A stretch of DNA of 64,000 bases from Mycolicibacterium neoaurum ATCC 25795 (GTDB lineage: Bacteria > Actinomycetota > Actinomycetes > Mycobacteriales > Mycobacteriaceae). The translations under genes were made by a program, and so were the position numbers. The notes beneath the pieces are model-generated. The model had not been told where the DNA came from. It worked only from the letters and a program-made list of their open reading frames with translations, and did not search any database. The DNA lies in contig NZ_JMDW01000009.1 in the NCBI RefSeq assembly GCF_000691525.1, positions 248,001 through 312,000 of the forward strand. Direction: 5' to 3'. Of the stretch, positions 63,843-64,000 are shown piece by piece. The number at the start of each line of letters is the position of its first letter. Position 1 is the first letter of the stretch.

Positions 63843-64000
63843 GTGGCCGACAGTCTGTTCGACATGCCCGGAGATTCCCCTCCGGGTGATGCGCTGCCGA
63901 CGGCCGCCAGTCCGCTCGCCGTCCGGATGCGTCCGGCCACGCTCGACGACGTGGTCGGCCAACAACACCTGCTCAGACCGGGATCGCCACTGCGCCGCCT
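63843..64000 (+). CDS. rarA: Replication-associated recombination protein A, 5' part
   Basis: The first 52 codons of a RarA/MgsA-type AAA+ ATPase. After SLFDMP, the conserved [19 protein letters not shown] and PGSPLRR are diagnostic of the region before Walker A. RarA acts at stalled replication forks. The gene starts with GTG nine bases after the DUF3097 stop and runs out of the window. M. tuberculosis Rv2559c is in the equivalent place. Confidence 0.9.
   Translation, partial: MADSLFDMPGDSPPGDALPTAASPLAVRMRPATLDDVVGQQHLLRPGSPLRR

Noticed and set aside
1..64000. tRNA, rRNA or large riboswitch genes
   Set aside because: No tRNA-like cloverleaf or conserved riboswitch core was recognised by eye in any intergenic stretch. 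A covariance search would be needed to exclude small RNAs.

Overview
The window looks like the chromosome of a rapidly growing mycobacterium (Mycolicibacterium-type). It has high G+C with about 90% G/C at third codon positions, many GTG starts, TANNNT -10 elements and leaderless genes. The gene order follows Mycobacterium tuberculosis Rv2614c to Rv2559c, but without PPE genes and with inserted accessory genes. Gene naming comes from recognising protein families and this synteny by eye. No database search was run.

Layout. (1) 1-5.5 kb: 3' end of thrS, then a tightly overlapping operon for Ap4A phosphorylase and phosphatidylinositol mannoside synthesis (pgsA1, patA, pimA) ending in a membrane-anchored Nudix protein. 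(2) 5.6-7.9 kb: pyridoxal phosphate synthase pdxS/pdxT with tesB2 between. (3) 7.9-13.4 kb: acyl-CoA dehydrogenase, YebC, a short-chain NAD(P)-binding protein, and ruvCAB behind a LexA box. (4) 13.4-16 kb: two membrane proteins, one behind a SigF-type promoter, and gabT. (5) 16-24.2 kb: yajC-secD-secF, an orphan peptide-binding lipoprotein, apt and the (p)ppGpp enzyme relA. (6) 24.2-29.2 kb: two tandem membrane-anchored cyclophilins, a glyoxalase II-like hydrolase, hisS, and a divergent pair containing dtd. (7) 29.2-34.1 kb: the complete urea ABC transporter urtABCDE on the minus strand, with a GlnR-like site upstream. (8) 34.2-37.6 kb: a small secreted protein, an SOS-controlled radical SAM protein and a frameshifted DUF222/HNH (13E12-type) gene, also with a LexA box. 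(9) 37.6-43.7 kb: accessory catabolic genes: PhyH dioxygenase, TetR, a nitrilase-family hydrolase with a small membrane protein, a FadE pair and a thioesterase. (10) 43.7-52.3 kb: zinc metallopeptidase, carboxylesterase, SRPBCC protein, aspS, DDN-like protein, thiolase, condensation-type acyltransferase. (11) 52.3-60.3 kb: a four-gene cluster of two transglutaminase-like proteins, a circularly permuted ATP-grasp/alpha-E fusion and a zinc peptidase. (12) 60.3-62.3 kb: a pocket of atypical codon use containing a WhiA paralogue and a small membrane or secreted protein. (13) 62.3-64 kb: ASCH-domain protein, DUF3097 protein and the 5' end of rarA.

The most notable signals are: the second WhiA; a divergent pair of leaderless genes whose two -10 hexamers share one TA step; three LexA sites, one a perfect 30-bp palindrome touching a start codon; three separate short tandem duplications that copy a stop-codon or stop/start junction; and a TetR-type regulator next to twin 15-bp operator copies in front of a hydrolase/membrane-protein operon. 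No tRNA, rRNA, CRISPR array, insertion sequence or prophage was seen.
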